NCBI RefSeq assembly: GCF_025993685.1
Contig: NZ_DAJPEN010000001.1
Coordinates: 992,001-1,056,000 of the forward strand
Direction of reading: 5' to 3'
Length of the DNA stretch: 64,000 nt
Source: Bacteroides mediterraneensis
Lineage (GTDB): Bacteria > Bacteroidota > Bacteroidia > Bacteroidales > Bacteroidaceae
Position 1 is the first letter of the stretch. Every line of letters begins with the position of its first letter. This document shows, one piece after another, positions 24,143 to 33,799 of the stretch. Position numbers and translations under genes: made by a program. Below the pieces are notes generated by a model. That model saw nothing but the letters and a program-made list of their open reading frames with translations. It was not told where the DNA came from and did not search any database.

Positions 24143-26821
24143 TTAGCGTTTCAATGCCGCAATGCTTTCTTTCAAGGCTGCAATCTTGGTTTCGGCGTCA
24201 GCCTGTTTCTTACGTTCCATTTCGATGACGTTGGCCGGAGCCTTGCTGACAAACTTTTCGTTGCTCAGCTTTTTCAATACGCTCTGCAGGAATCCTTCCT
24301 GATATTTCAGGTCAGCTTCCAGCTTCTTCAGCTCTTCTTCCACGTTAATCAGGTTGCCCAGAGGTACGGCATATTCGGTGGTGCCCACCATGAAGGCGGC
24401 TGCTCCGTCTGCCTTGCTCGCTACCTGCTTTATTTCCGACAGGTTGCAGAGTTTGGCAATGATAGAAGTGAACGCGGCTACCGGATTTTCTCCGATGACT
24501 TCCAGTGTCAAAGCTTCTTTCTGTGCGATGTTCTTCTGCAAACGGATGGTACGGATGCCGCTGATGACTTCCTTCACGGCCTCAAAGCGGGCAATCAGTG
24601 CATCGTCGTACGGCATGTCTTTTACGAGGGTCTGCGTCATGATGCTTTCGCCCGGCTGGCGGTCGTAAATGTGCTGCCACAATTCTTCCGTGATGAACGG
24701 CATGAACGGATGCAGAAGTTTCAGCAAGGTTTCGAAGAAGGCCAGGGTCTTTTCATAAGTTACCTTGTCGATAGGCTGTCCGTAAGCCGGTTTCACCATT
24801 TCCAGGTACCAGCTGGAGAATTCGTCCCAGAACAGTTTGTATACAGCCATCAGGGCCTCGCTCAGACGGTACTTGCCGAAGAGGTCGTTCACTTCTTCTG
24901 CAGTCTTGGCCAGCATGGAGTCGAACCATTCGGTAGCCAGGCGGGCATATTCCGGCTGTTCGATGTCGGCCACCTGCCATCCTTTTACCAGACGGAAGGC
25001 GTTCCATATCTTGTTGTTGAAGTTACGTCCTTGTTCGCACAGGGCCTCGTCGAAGAGGATGTCGTTTCCGGCAGGGGCTGCCAGCATCATTCCCATACGT
25101 ACTCCGTCGGCACCATACTGGTCAATCAGTTCCAAGGGATCGGGAGAGTTACCGAGTGATTTGGACATCTTGCGGCCCAGCTTGTCACGCACGATACCGG
25201 TGAAATATACGTTGCGGAACGGCATGTCGCCCATGTATTCGTAACCGGCCATAATCATACGGGCTACCCAGAAGAAGATGATATCCGGTCCTGTTACCAG
25301 GTCGGAAGTCGGGTAGTAGTATTTGATTTCCTCGTTGCCCGGGTTGTTGATGCCGTCGAACAACGAAATCGGCCACAGCCAGGAAGAGAACCAAGTGTCG
25401 AGGCAGTCATCTTCCTGACGCAGGTCTTCCAGTTTCAGGTTGGCATCGCCCGTCTTTTCTTTGGCCAGTTCCAGTGCCTGTTCCGGTGTTTCGGCTACCA
25501 CGAAGCCGCCTTTCGGCAGGTAGTAGGCCGGGATACGGTGTCCCCACCACAGCTGACGGCTGATACACCAGTCCTTGATGTTTTCCAGCCAGTTGCGGTA
25601 AGTGTTCTTGTATTTGGCAGGGTAGAACTTCAGTTCGTCGTTCATTACCGGCGGCAAAGCCATGTCGGCAAAGTGCTGCATCTTCAGGAACCACTGCATG
25701 GACAGTTTCGGTTCGATGGCCACGTTGGTACGTTCAGAGAAACCTACCTTATTGGTATAGGCTTCCACCTTTTCCAGCAGTCCGGCAGCATCCAGGTCTT
25801 TTTCAATCTGCGCACGCACGTCGAAGCGGTCCATGCCTACATACAGGCCGGCAGCTTCACTCAGTGTACCGTTGTCGTTGAAGATGTCGATGGAAGGCAG
25901 GTTGTATTTTTCTCCCAGCATGTAGTCGTTCACGTCGTGTGCCGGAGTCACTTTCAAGCATCCGGTACCGAATTCAATGTCTACATAGCTGTCTTCAATC
26001 ACCGGAATCTCACGTCCTACCAGCGGCACGATGACTCTTTTGCCTTTCAGCCACTGGTTTTTCGGGTCTTCCGGGTTGATACACATGGCCGTATCACCCA
26101 TGATGGTTTCCGGACGGGTGGTGGCGACCACGGCATAACGGCGGCCTTGTGCGTCGCGGTGTACCACTTCGCCTTCAGCGCCTGTCTCGCCGCTCATGTC
26201 GTCGTTGGCAATATAATAACGCAGGTAGTACAGCTTGCTGTGTTCCTCTTTGTAGATAACCTCTTCGTCAGAAAGGGCGGTGAGTGCTTTCGGGTCCCAG
26301 TTCACCATACGTACGCCGCGGTAAATCAATCCTTTGTTATACAAGTCCACGAATACCTTGATGACACTCTTGCTGCGGGTTTCATCCATGGTGAAGGCCG
26401 TGCGGTCCCAGTCGCACGATGCACCCAGCTTGCGGAGCTGTTTCAGGATGATACCTCCGTGTTCTTCCGTCCAATCCCATGCATGTTTCAGGAACTCTTC
26501 GCGGGTAAGGTCTGTCTTTTTGATGCCCTGTTGTGCCAGACGGTTTACCACCTTTGCTTCCGTAGCAATGGAGGCGTGGTCCGTACCCGGTACCCAGCAG
26601 GCATTCTTGCCCATCATGCGGGCACGTCTTACAAGGATATCCTGGATGGTATTGTTCAGCATGTGTCCCATGTGGAGTACTCCTGTCACGTTAGGAGGAG
26701 GAATGACGACGGTGTACGGTTCACGTCCGTCGGGTTTAGAACTGAAAAGTTTGTGGTCCAACCAGTATTGGTACCATTTTCCCTCCACGTCAGCGGGATT
26801 GTACTTACTTGCTAATTCCAT
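24143..26821 (-). CDS. valS: Valyl-tRNA synthetase
   Basis: Class I aminoacyl-tRNA synthetase, 892 aa. HIGH motif as VLHMGH (about residues 48-53), editing (CP1) domain (about 190-360, with ATTRPETIMGDTAM), catalytic GWCISRQLWWGHRIPAYY-type segment and DWC, KMSKS motif in GRKMSKSLGNSPDP (about 555), anticodon-binding domain and a C-terminal coiled coil (VEEELKKLEADLKYQEGFLQ). Single gene with its own promoter. Confidence 0.98.
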   Translation of the reverse strand: MELASKYNPADVEGKWYQYWLDHKLFSSKPDGREPYTVVIPPPNVTGVLHMGHMLNNTIQDILVRRARMMGKNACWVPGTDHASIATEAKVVNRLAQQGIKKTDLTREEFLKHAWDWTEEHGGIILKQLRKLGASCDWDRTAFTMDETRSKSVIKVFVDLYNKGLIYRGVRMVNWDPKALTALSDEEVIYKEEHSKLYYLRYYIANDDMSGETGAEGEVVHRDAQGRRYAVVATTRPETIMGDTAMCINPEDPKNQWLKGKRVIVPLVGREIPVIEDSYVDIEFGTGCLKVTPAHDVNDYMLGEKYNLPSIDIFNDNGTLSEAAGLYVGMDRFDVRAQIEKDLDAAGLLEKVEAYTNKVGFSERTNVAIEPKLSMQWFLKMQHFADMALPPVMNDELKFYPAKYKNTYRNWLENIKDWCISRQLWWGHRIPAYYLPKGGFVVAETPEQALELAKEKTGDANLKLEDLRQEDDCLDTWFSSWLWPISLFDGINNPGNEEIKYYYPTSDLVTGPDIIFFWVARMIMAGYEYMGDMPFRNVYFTGIVRDKLGRKMSKSLGNSPDPLELIDQYGADGVRMGMMLAAPAGNDILFDEALCEQGRNFNNKIWNAFRLVKGWQVADIEQPEYARLATEWFDSMLAKTAEEVNDLFGKYRLSEALMAVYKLFWDEFSSWYLEMVKPAYGQPIDKVTYEKTLAFFETLLKLLHPFMPFITEELWQHIYDRQPGESIMTQTLVKDMPYDDALIARFEAVKEVISGIRTIRLQKNIAQKEALTLEVIGENPVAAFTSIIAKLCNLSEIKQVASKADGAAAFMVGTTEYAVPLGNLINVEEELKKLEADLKYQEGFLQSVLKKLSNEKFVSKAPANVIEMERKKQADAETKIAALKESIAALKR

Positions 26822-26866
26822 GGTTATAATAATCTTTTTTATGTATGTTTATCGTATAATCGGGTG

Positions 26867-26874
26867 CAAAAATA
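26867..26874 (-). promoter_or_regulatory. -7 element for valS
   Basis: Minus strand TATTTTTG matches TAnnTTTG, about 46 bp upstream of the ATG. Confidence 0.5.
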
Positions 26875-26993
26875 ATAAAACTCCTTGGATTTTAGGGGAG
26901 ATTCTTCCGAAAAGTTCATCTCTCATCGTGCGTGAACAGTCGGAATGTGCCATGTAAAAAGGTAAAATGGAGGGGTTTGGAAGGGGGATAAAA

Positions 26994-27107
26994 AAACGCA
27001 AGTGCGTTTGGAGTAAAACGTCAAAGAGTTTTTGTCCAAACGCACTTGCGTTTCAAGTAAAACGTCCTTACGTTTTCATCCGAACGCAAAGACGTTTTGG
27101 GAACGTT
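26994..27107. repeat. Compound palindrome cluster
   Basis: Two 18-bp arms, AAACGCAAGTGCGTTTGG (26994-27011) and its exact reverse complement (27036-27053), enclose 24 bp. Each arm is itself a small palindrome (AAACGCA-N2-TGCGTTT). They alternate with AAAACGT-containing hairpins (AAAACGTCCTTACGTTTT at about 27060-27077 and CGCAAAGACGTTTT after it). It lies right after the stop of the fimbrillin-like gene at 27116 and upstream of valS. It could terminate the lipoprotein operon, but the module count is more than a terminator needs. Confidence 0.7.
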
Positions 27108-27115
27108 ATTCATAG

Positions 27116-29428
27116 TCACTCATAGATATATTCCACGTCCGATTTTTTGAACCGCAGAAGGCGGGAATCGTTGGACCCGGCTCCGTTTCTGGTAGCGTAA
27201 TATGCGTTCATGGCTCCCGTAAAGAACCAGCCTTGTCCGTTTTCAGGAGAGTAGGCAGCCCACAGCATGTTGTTATAGTGTCCATGGAGAATACCGTTGT
27301 CATTCCATTGTGCGGAAGAACCGTACCAAACCAGAGGTTCGTTCTGCGAAGGTGTGCCGTTGCTGTACATGGCGATGGTAATCAGTCCGCTCAGTTTGAC
27401 TTGGCCCACCGTCACATCCTCTCTTCTCCGTTGGCGCCGTTGGATTTTGGTTCCGCCGTTCCAGGCAGTGCTGTGTTCGCCGTCCCACATCAGCCAGAGG
27501 TAATCCTTCGTAATCTTCAATACTCGGTCGAAGTCTTCCACCGACGGCGTTTCGTACCCGTCGGGAGCCATGGCTGTAGGTTCCAGCTTGTTGATATGGA
27601 CGTTTGAGGTGCTGTATCCCTCCAGCTTGGCTACTCCGTTGTCATCTATCACCTGCATGCCTTGGGTGGTCTTTCCCTGATACTGCCATTTCCAGAGTTT
27701 GAAGAATTCTTCCGGAGTGCAGTCGCGCAGATAATCGAAAACAGTCTTTCCTGCTTTCGCAGCCGGGTCGTTCGAAGAAAGTATCTGGTCATTGAAATCC
27801 TTTGAGTTGCCCATGGCATTGTACTTGCACCACCACACGCCGTTGAGGTACGTCACCGGGAGTCCCCAGTTGCGTCGGCTCACCGTATATTCTTCGCGTT
27901 CCGTGCCGTCGTTGTTGCAAATCACCAGCGTGGCTTTCTGCACACGTCCGTTGGCTGTGGGGTCGTTGGGTTTCCATCCTCCCAGGATACGGAAGGAGTG
28001 GGAATTGTCTTCCCGTGCCGCCAGTTTGATCCAGTGGCCTTCTCCGTTTTCATATTCTACGGTCAGCTTTTTGGATTCCGGCAGGGTCAGTACCCCAAGT
28101 TCATTGTCGATATAACGGTCAAAGTGGCATTCGTAACTGTCGTTGTAATCGAGCAATCCTTCCATCCGGGTCGGGTTTTCCGTCAGGACCAGTGTCAGGT
28201 AATCGTCCGGATAGGTCTGTTGCAGTCCCTTCCGGTGGAAGCGCAGCTTGATTTCTTCTCCGGGAACGCCGAGGCGCCATCTGTCTTTCTGTATGCGGAA
28301 CAGGTTTTTGCCTCTGGTTTCCGCACTGTTGTCTCCCAGTGTCTGTACGGTCAGCGGCATCGGGGCTTGGATGAACTCCAGTTGGTCGTCACAGTCGATG
28401 GCCAGTGTCAGTTCGGTAGCCGTATAAGGCAATACAATCCGGTTCTTCGCATCGTTTACCGTCACATTTCCCGGCAGGATAGAGGCCTTCGTGTCTACCT
28501 TCAAGGCGCCCGCTTCGGAAGACAGGTTGTGCTCGCCTCCGTTTTCCCATTCGATGACCTGGAGTTTCACGCTGCCACTGACCGGGTCTTCGCTGAGGCT
28601 CAAGGTATAGACCGTATTGCGTTTCAGGGTAGAAGGCAGGCTGCTTTCTACGGTGGTTTCTTTTCCGTTTTTCACGATACTCACCTGCGCCTTTACGTCT
28701 GTACCGTTTTGTTCGTACAGATAGGCCACTCCTTGTGTCGATGCTTTCAGTGTTTCCGGAAATTCGATGCTTTCATCTTCCCAAGTCGTATTTTCCGGGC
28801 TGGATACCGGATTCTGAGGGAACAGAAAGGCCTGTTGCGCAATGTGGGTGAACACGATTTCCTTTACTTGGAGAGAACTGTTGGCCGGCAGAGAAAGGTC
28901 AAACCGGGCCGACCCTCTTTCCAGGTCCATGTGCAGTGTGCTTTCACTGCTCTTGCCCAAGTCGAGCATGCCCGAGAAGAATTCCGGTGCATGCACATTT
29001 CCGTGGGTATAATTCAGGGTTGTCTTCAGCCAGTCTTCTTCTGTAATCTTCTGTTCCTTCATTGCCTGAAGGTCCAGTTGTCCGTCCGTATTGCCTACGA
29101 GATAAAGATGGCCGGACGGCTTGTCGGTCTGGAGTACATACTGGCTCTCCTTTTTCGAGAACTCGGTATAGACAGTAGTCAATACGCCCTCTTCGAACAG
29201 GCAGGCCTGCATGTCGCTGATACTGTCTTCACCAGGAAGAGAACTGGTTTCTCCTTCCATCTGAAAGGCCTTGATGCTGGCATTTACAGTTCTGACGGGC
29301 ACACTTCCGTTCTCATCATTCGGAGTGTCCTCGTTTTTGGGAATGTCTTCGTTGCTGCAGGCCGAGACAAGGCATACGGCTGAGAGTATTCCGAAAAGCT
29401 GGATATATTTTTTTAAGTGCATATACAT
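27116..29428 (-). CDS. Fimbrillin-like lipoprotein with FISUMP-like C-terminal domain (copy A)
   Basis: About 770 aa. The lipoprotein signal ends LSAVCLVSAC, followed by SNEDIPKNED, an acidic start that favours surface export in Bacteroides. The N-terminal half resembles fimbrillin/Mfa2-type domains (beta-rich; ERGSARFDLSLP, LKRNTVYTLSL). The C-terminal 250 residues have VTYLNGVWWCKYNAMGN, MAPDGYETPSVEDFDRVL and a tail LLRFKKSDVEYIYE, as in FISUMP/lectin-like tip domains. The start is taken at ATG 29428 or 29422, because the frame upstream to 29470 adds a non-signal stretch overlapping the previous stop. Probable fimbrial tip or surface adhesin. Confidence 0.75.
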   Translation of the reverse strand: MYMHLKKYIQLFGILSAVCLVSACSNEDIPKNEDTPNDENGSVPVRTVNASIKAFQMEGETSSLPGEDSISDMQACLFEEGVLTTVYTEFSKKESQYVLQTDKPSGHLYLVGNTDGQLDLQAMKEQKITEEDWLKTTLNYTHGNVHAPEFFSGMLDLGKSSESTLHMDLERGSARFDLSLPANSSLQVKEIVFTHIAQQAFLFPQNPVSSPENTTWEDESIEFPETLKASTQGVAYLYEQNGTDVKAQVSIVKNGKETTVESSLPSTLKRNTVYTLSLSEDPVSGSVKLQVIEWENGGEHNLSSEAGALKVDTKASILPGNVTVNDAKNRIVLPYTATELTLAIDCDDQLEFIQAPMPLTVQTLGDNSAETRGKNLFRIQKDRWRLGVPGEEIKLRFHRKGLQQTYPDDYLTLVLTENPTRMEGLLDYNDSYECHFDRYIDNELGVLTLPESKKLTVEYENGEGHWIKLAAREDNSHSFRILGGWKPNDPTANGRVQKATLVICNNDGTEREEYTVSRRNWGLPVTYLNGVWWCKYNAMGNSKDFNDQILSSNDPAAKAGKTVFDYLRDCTPEEFFKLWKWQYQGKTTQGMQVIDDNGVAKLEGYSTSNVHINKLEPTAMAPDGYETPSVEDFDRVLKITKDYLWLMWDGEHSTAWNGGTKIQRRQRRREDVTVGQVKLSGLITIAMYSNGTPSQNEPLVWYGSSAQWNDNGILHGHYNNMLWAAYSPENGQGWFFTGAMNAYYATRNGAGSNDSRLLRFKKSDVEYIYE

Positions 29429-29462
29429 GAGTTTTCTTGCGTTTTTTGTTATAGCTCTATTC

Positions 29463-31676
29463 TTATTCATAGATATATTCTACAGGAGTCTTGATGCATC
29501 GGATGGTACGGGTCTTCTGTGCGTTGCTGGCCGCATACTTGAACCAGTTTCCTTTGCCGGTGTTTTTGGCATAACCTTCTATCATCCACGTGTTGCCGGA
29601 ATTGCCGTAGGTGGCAAACAGAATCATCATGCTGGAGATGCTGCTTTCATTCCATTGATGTCCCAGTCCACAAAGCGTCAGATGGTTTCCTTCATACTCA
29701 AAATCGTAGAACGAAATCGGGCCGTAGGTAAGGCCTTTGAAAGTCGCGTTGCGTTCCACCACGTTGAAGTTGAGGCGTTGTCCCAGTCCGTTGTTGAAGA
29801 CTCCGGGGTCAAAATAAGCCAGGTTGCAGTTTGAGCCCCATGTGTAGAAACGGTAGTCGTCATAATCCGGAATCTGGTACCCGTCGGGAGCCATCTCGGT
29901 AGGAGCCATCGTACCGAAATTGCCTGTCTGGCTTTGATACCCCTCATAATAGAACTGGCTGCCGTTGTGGGTCAGTTTCAGTCCGTCCGGATTTCCAGCC
30001 TGATACTGGTCGCCCAGCACCTGAAGGAAGTCATCGTCCGAGCAAGTTCTCAGATAGTCGGCCAGGCTGCCCTGAGCCGCAGGGTCCGCTTTCACCAGAA
30101 TCTGGTCGTTGAAGCTTTTCACATTGCCTCTCAGGTTATACTTGCACCACCACACACCGTTGATTTTCACGACGGGCAGTCCCCAGTTGAGGCGTCGGAT
30201 GGTGTACACTTCCGGATGGCCGCCATTGGCATCCGCAATCACCAGTTCACCGGTTTGTGCCCGTCCGTCTGCGTTCGGGTCATTGGGTTTCCATCCTCCC
30301 AGCAGCCGGTAGGTACGGTCGCCTTCTTCTGTCAGTTTCATCCACTGGGCTTCTCCCTCATTGAATTTCAATGTCAGGGTTTTTCCTTCCGGGAGCGTGA
30401 TACGGGCCAGTTCACCGTCAATGTAGGTGTTGAAATCACAAAGACCGTTGTCGTCAAACTGGAGGACGCCTGTCATCTGCACCGGATTTGGAGCAAATAC
30501 CAGTACGACCCGTCCCGTCTGTATCTCGTTTTTATGTACATCCAGATACATATATTCATGATGGCTTCCCGGCATTTTCTGTTTGCTCTCGATGTGGAAC
30601 TGTGCCACCGGGGAAAGGCTGCGGCCAAGCGGGGCAGGAGTGACCGTCACTCCCTCGGCCTGTCCCAACACGGTTACTTCGGCTCCGGCTTCAGCCGCCA
30701 GTGTCAGTTGGAAATCACTTTTCCAACATGGCACGAACACGGTATCACCCTGTGCATTCAAGGTCACTCCTTCAGAAAGCTGTGAGAGTTCCTTGTCCAC
30801 CAGCCCTTTGTGCGTGAGGCCCGATTCAGAAGAAGCGCCGGTCTCCCAGTCATCGGTCAGCACCTCCACTTTCCAGTCGGCTCCGTTTCCATACACTTTA
30901 AGCGTATAGATGGTGTTGCGTTTCAGGGCCGGAAGTGTGGTCTTTAGCCGGTGCCATCCTCCGTGGGCTGTCATCATGATTTCTACCTCATGTCCGTTGG
31001 TGTATTGTTCGGGAAGATAGAAAAGGGAAGTCTTGCCATTCTGGAAAGGCTGTTCGCCAAAATCTTTTGTCAAGTCCGTTGTCTCCGGCTTTTCGGGTGT
31101 CTGGAGCGCATCTTGCTCGTAAATGTAACCTGTCAGCGACACCCCTTTTATGGTGACGCTGTTTACCTGAGCATCTTGGAAAGGCGATTCCAAATCGATG
31201 CGGGCTACAGCTCGTTTCAGGGCTACGGAAGCAGAAGTGGTTTCTGTGTCCAAATCTGCTTTTCCGGTCATCAGCACATAGTCGGAAACCATATTCTCGG
31301 CCGTTGCCTGCTGCTTCAAGAACTCTTCCAGCGTGGTGACCCCTTCTTTCAGGCTTTCCGGGGAAACGGCTTGGTCGCCGTTCGCCAGGAAATACAGGCT
31401 GCCCTGCGAGGGGTCGATATCGAGTTGGCAGGAACCTGCTGCATCCACTTTCAGCGAGGAGAACGTTTCTTTCAAGACACCGTTCTCGAACTGATAACCA
31501 TTGAGCGTGTTGATTTGTGATTCCGTGTCGTCGGCTGTTCCATTCGTCATTCCAGTTCGGGAGAACTTTATGGTAAACATTCCGTTTTGCGGTGTTTGCT
31601 GAATATCTTCATGCTGGCATCCGCACAGTAAGAACAGACTGGCGCTTGCCAAGGCGAGTATATATTTCATCATCAT
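29463..31676 (-). CDS. Fimbrillin-like lipoprotein with FISUMP-like C-terminal domain (copy B)
   Basis: A 737-aa lipoprotein (MMMKYILALASASLFLLCGC, then QHEDIQQ). It is collinear with the neighbour at 27116: fimbrillin-like N-half (KRAVARIDLESP, LKRNTIYTLKVYG), then TYRLLGGWKPNDPNADGR, INGVWWCKYNLRGN, MAPDGYQIPDYDDY and the final VEYIYE. The two are clear tandem paralogues. The distal third has diverged most. Twenty-eight bp separate it from the upstream metzincin gene. Likely surface exposed, an adhesin-like role inferred from family resemblance. Confidence 0.75.
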   Translation of the reverse strand: MMMKYILALASASLFLLCGCQHEDIQQTPQNGMFTIKFSRTGMTNGTADDTESQINTLNGYQFENGVLKETFSSLKVDAAGSCQLDIDPSQGSLYFLANGDQAVSPESLKEGVTTLEEFLKQQATAENMVSDYVLMTGKADLDTETTSASVALKRAVARIDLESPFQDAQVNSVTIKGVSLTGYIYEQDALQTPEKPETTDLTKDFGEQPFQNGKTSLFYLPEQYTNGHEVEIMMTAHGGWHRLKTTLPALKRNTIYTLKVYGNGADWKVEVLTDDWETGASSESGLTHKGLVDKELSQLSEGVTLNAQGDTVFVPCWKSDFQLTLAAEAGAEVTVLGQAEGVTVTPAPLGRSLSPVAQFHIESKQKMPGSHHEYMYLDVHKNEIQTGRVVLVFAPNPVQMTGVLQFDDNGLCDFNTYIDGELARITLPEGKTLTLKFNEGEAQWMKLTEEGDRTYRLLGGWKPNDPNADGRAQTGELVIADANGGHPEVYTIRRLNWGLPVVKINGVWWCKYNLRGNVKSFNDQILVKADPAAQGSLADYLRTCSDDDFLQVLGDQYQAGNPDGLKLTHNGSQFYYEGYQSQTGNFGTMAPTEMAPDGYQIPDYDDYRFYTWGSNCNLAYFDPGVFNNGLGQRLNFNVVERNATFKGLTYGPISFYDFEYEGNHLTLCGLGHQWNESSISSMMILFATYGNSGNTWMIEGYAKNTGKGNWFKYAASNAQKTRTIRCIKTPVEYIYE

Positions 31677-31704
31677 TTTTCGTGATATTATTGTTATCGT
31701 CCGT

Positions 31705-33558
31705 TTATTTGTATTGGTAAGGGTTTTGCGAACTGTTCAAGTAGCTGGGAGAATCGACCGGCATCTGCCCGATGTTGTCCACATAGAAGTTGTTCATCAG
31801 CTGTTCCGCCCAGGGTCCGTAGGTGAAAGAACTGCTGTGTCCGTATCCCATGACGTGTCCGAGTTCGTGGAACATGACGCTGCATGCATACCGGTTGAAG
31901 TAATGTTCGAACCATCCTCGCTGGTAGGCTCCGAAGGTGCTGCCTCCTCCTAGTCCGATGATTCCGTGCCCGGGATATACCAGACCTACCTGGAGCGTTC
32001 TGCTGGCTCTCATTTTTTTCAATACCTCCTCTACCTTTACAGGCTGTTTGTTGTCGTCGTAAAGCTGGTCGGCATTGTCCTTTAAAATCTGTTCGTGCTC
32101 CGGCATGTCAATCATGTAAGTGAAATTGAGGAAAAGGGCCACCGACTCCCGGCAATGTACCGGGCGGATTCCCATCCAGTTGCCCACCGGACCTCCGTCT
32201 TCTTTTTCCGGGTCTCCTCCGTAGAGTCCCCAGTAGATGGTCCATCCGTGCTTGATTTCCTGTAGCTTGCTCCAGTAAGGGTCGTCCGATTCAATCTTGA
32301 GTACAGCGTTGCTTAATTCAGAAGCCGTTTTCTTTTGTACCTCTATATATTTTCCGGATTCCGTGCGGCACATGGCAGTGCGCTTCATCAGCGGAATCTC
32401 TTCCCAGAAGTCGCCGAAGGCCGGGATGGAATCAAAATAAGCCAGGTCGAAAAACTCTTCGCTCACCTGCGGCAGCTGCATCTTAATCAGTACGCCGGTC
32501 AGCTTGCGGGGAGAGTAGAAGCGCGTATGCAGTTTCCCTTCTTCTGTGACGGATACCTGCAGTGGCTGGGCGGTATTGAAGCACCGTACAGTCTTGTCGG
32601 TATATACTTCCTTCCGTTCCGTGTCTTGCAGGATTAAGCTGTGCTCACCTTTATTATAAGCTGCAGGGGTGATGAACATGGTCACTGCCTTGTCGTCCGG
32701 ATGGTTCACTTGGGTTTCTACGAGATGAATGTGGTTGGAAGCCAGTTCCTTCTGCTCAAAGCTGTACACCTGCTTTCTGTTTTCTTTCCGGTAGTTGCGG
32801 GTAGAGAGGTTGATTTCTCCATGAAACGTAGACCCCTTGCACAAGGGCATGAACAGGTAGGAAGTCTGTCGGTTCAGTGAAAGGGTCTTCACCGTGCCGT
32901 TGCTTTCCCCGCCCAGTTCCCCGTTGCCGGAAAGGGTGGTGTAGAAGCATACGTCTCCCAATGCCAGGCTTTTGTCTGTGACGGCATAGCCCACGTAGGG
33001 GTTTTGGTACGCAAAGTCAAAATCCACCCGGCTGACAATCCGTTTCTGTGTCACTTCCTGTGGGATAGAAGCCACTTCCTGGATACCATTTTCCGTCTGT
33101 TTCTCTACGATGGAGAAGGGAGTTTGTGAGTAGAAATATTCAGCTTCCAGCGGTTGCTGCAAGTCTTCAGGAAAAACGAGCCATTCCTCCTGAAGATTTT
33201 CCGGGCTATGGATAGTGGCCCGGTCTGCGGCTGGGTTGCCTTTGATGCCCAATACAACCAGCCGGTATTCTCCTTTGTGAAGGCCTTCGGTATAAATCTC
33301 GGAGGTGGAAGCTTCATAATAGCTTTTAATGTTTTTTACCTTGTCGCCGTTTTCATCGACAATGAAGTAATGCAGCTCGTCATAAAGCGACGTTTCCGTT
33401 TCCGAGGCACGGGAAGAGGCTCCTTCATAGCCTTGTTTTTGTAATTTGAATACAATCCCAGATTGGTTTTCGGTGGAAGATGTGCCTAAGTGCTCCTCCT
33501 GACTGCAAGAAACCAATAGCAAAGTGCATAAAAATGCAATAAATGTAAATCTTCTCAT
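31705..33558 (-). CDS. Fimbrillin-like lipoprotein with metzincin-type protease motif
   Basis: A 617-aa lipoprotein. Signal MRRFTFIAFLCTLLLVSC is followed by SQEEHLG, an acidic surface-export-like start. The N-terminal half resembles Mfa2/FimB-type beta domains (EYRLVVLGIKGN; RIVSRVDFDFAYQN; YLFMPLCKGS). The C-terminal quarter holds HELGHVMGYGH (564-574), the extended zinc motif of metzincins, with a candidate Met-turn at Met599 (IGQMPVDS). So it combines a pilus-anchor-like part with a probable zinc endopeptidase. It is the first gene of the three-gene operon. Substrate unknown; pilin or tip maturation and host-protein cleavage are both possible. Confidence 0.8.
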   Translation of the reverse strand: MRRFTFIAFLCTLLLVSCSQEEHLGTSSTENQSGIVFKLQKQGYEGASSRASETETSLYDELHYFIVDENGDKVKNIKSYYEASTSEIYTEGLHKGEYRLVVLGIKGNPAADRATIHSPENLQEEWLVFPEDLQQPLEAEYFYSQTPFSIVEKQTENGIQEVASIPQEVTQKRIVSRVDFDFAYQNPYVGYAVTDKSLALGDVCFYTTLSGNGELGGESNGTVKTLSLNRQTSYLFMPLCKGSTFHGEINLSTRNYRKENRKQVYSFEQKELASNHIHLVETQVNHPDDKAVTMFITPAAYNKGEHSLILQDTERKEVYTDKTVRCFNTAQPLQVSVTEEGKLHTRFYSPRKLTGVLIKMQLPQVSEEFFDLAYFDSIPAFGDFWEEIPLMKRTAMCRTESGKYIEVQKKTASELSNAVLKIESDDPYWSKLQEIKHGWTIYWGLYGGDPEKEDGGPVGNWMGIRPVHCRESVALFLNFTYMIDMPEHEQILKDNADQLYDDNKQPVKVEEVLKKMRASRTLQVGLVYPGHGIIGLGGGSTFGAYQRGWFEHYFNRYACSVMFHELGHVMGYGHSSSFTYGPWAEQLMNNFYVDNIGQMPVDSPSYLNSSQNPYQYK

Positions 33559-33799
33559 TTTGTTGTTGTTTTCTCAGTATGGCAATCTTTTTTAAAACTA
33601 ATTCCTGTGATATTTTAAGTAAGAAATAATCAATCAGTCGTTTTACATATCTAGTTTGTTCGTTTCGTTTAGTTTTTCTCGCGTTCTTGTTCTTAAACGT
33701 AATATCTTTATGATTTGTTCAGTCGGAATCTGTCTTAGGGCATAATTTTCCTTCCATCGCTATGAAAGAGGGGAGAACTGAGACGTTGTCTTGGCGGTG

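Noticed and set aside
24092..25159. Long plus-strand reading frame opposite valS (355 codons)
   Set aside because: It is antisense to a well-conserved synthetase gene, rich in Phe/Gln/Val as expected from reverse reading of GC-rich codons, and has no motif.
25538..26815. Another plus-strand frame opposite valS (425 codons)
   Set aside because: Mirror frame of valS, without any domain or promoter.
26994..27107. Repeated palindromes considered as a CRISPR array
   Set aside because: No regular unit of repeat and unique spacer; arms alternate with related hairpins and there are no cas genes.
27998..29383. Plus-strand frame of 461 codons opposite the fimbrillin-like gene
   Set aside because: Composition is typical of antisense shadow; the minus-strand frame has a lipobox and family features.
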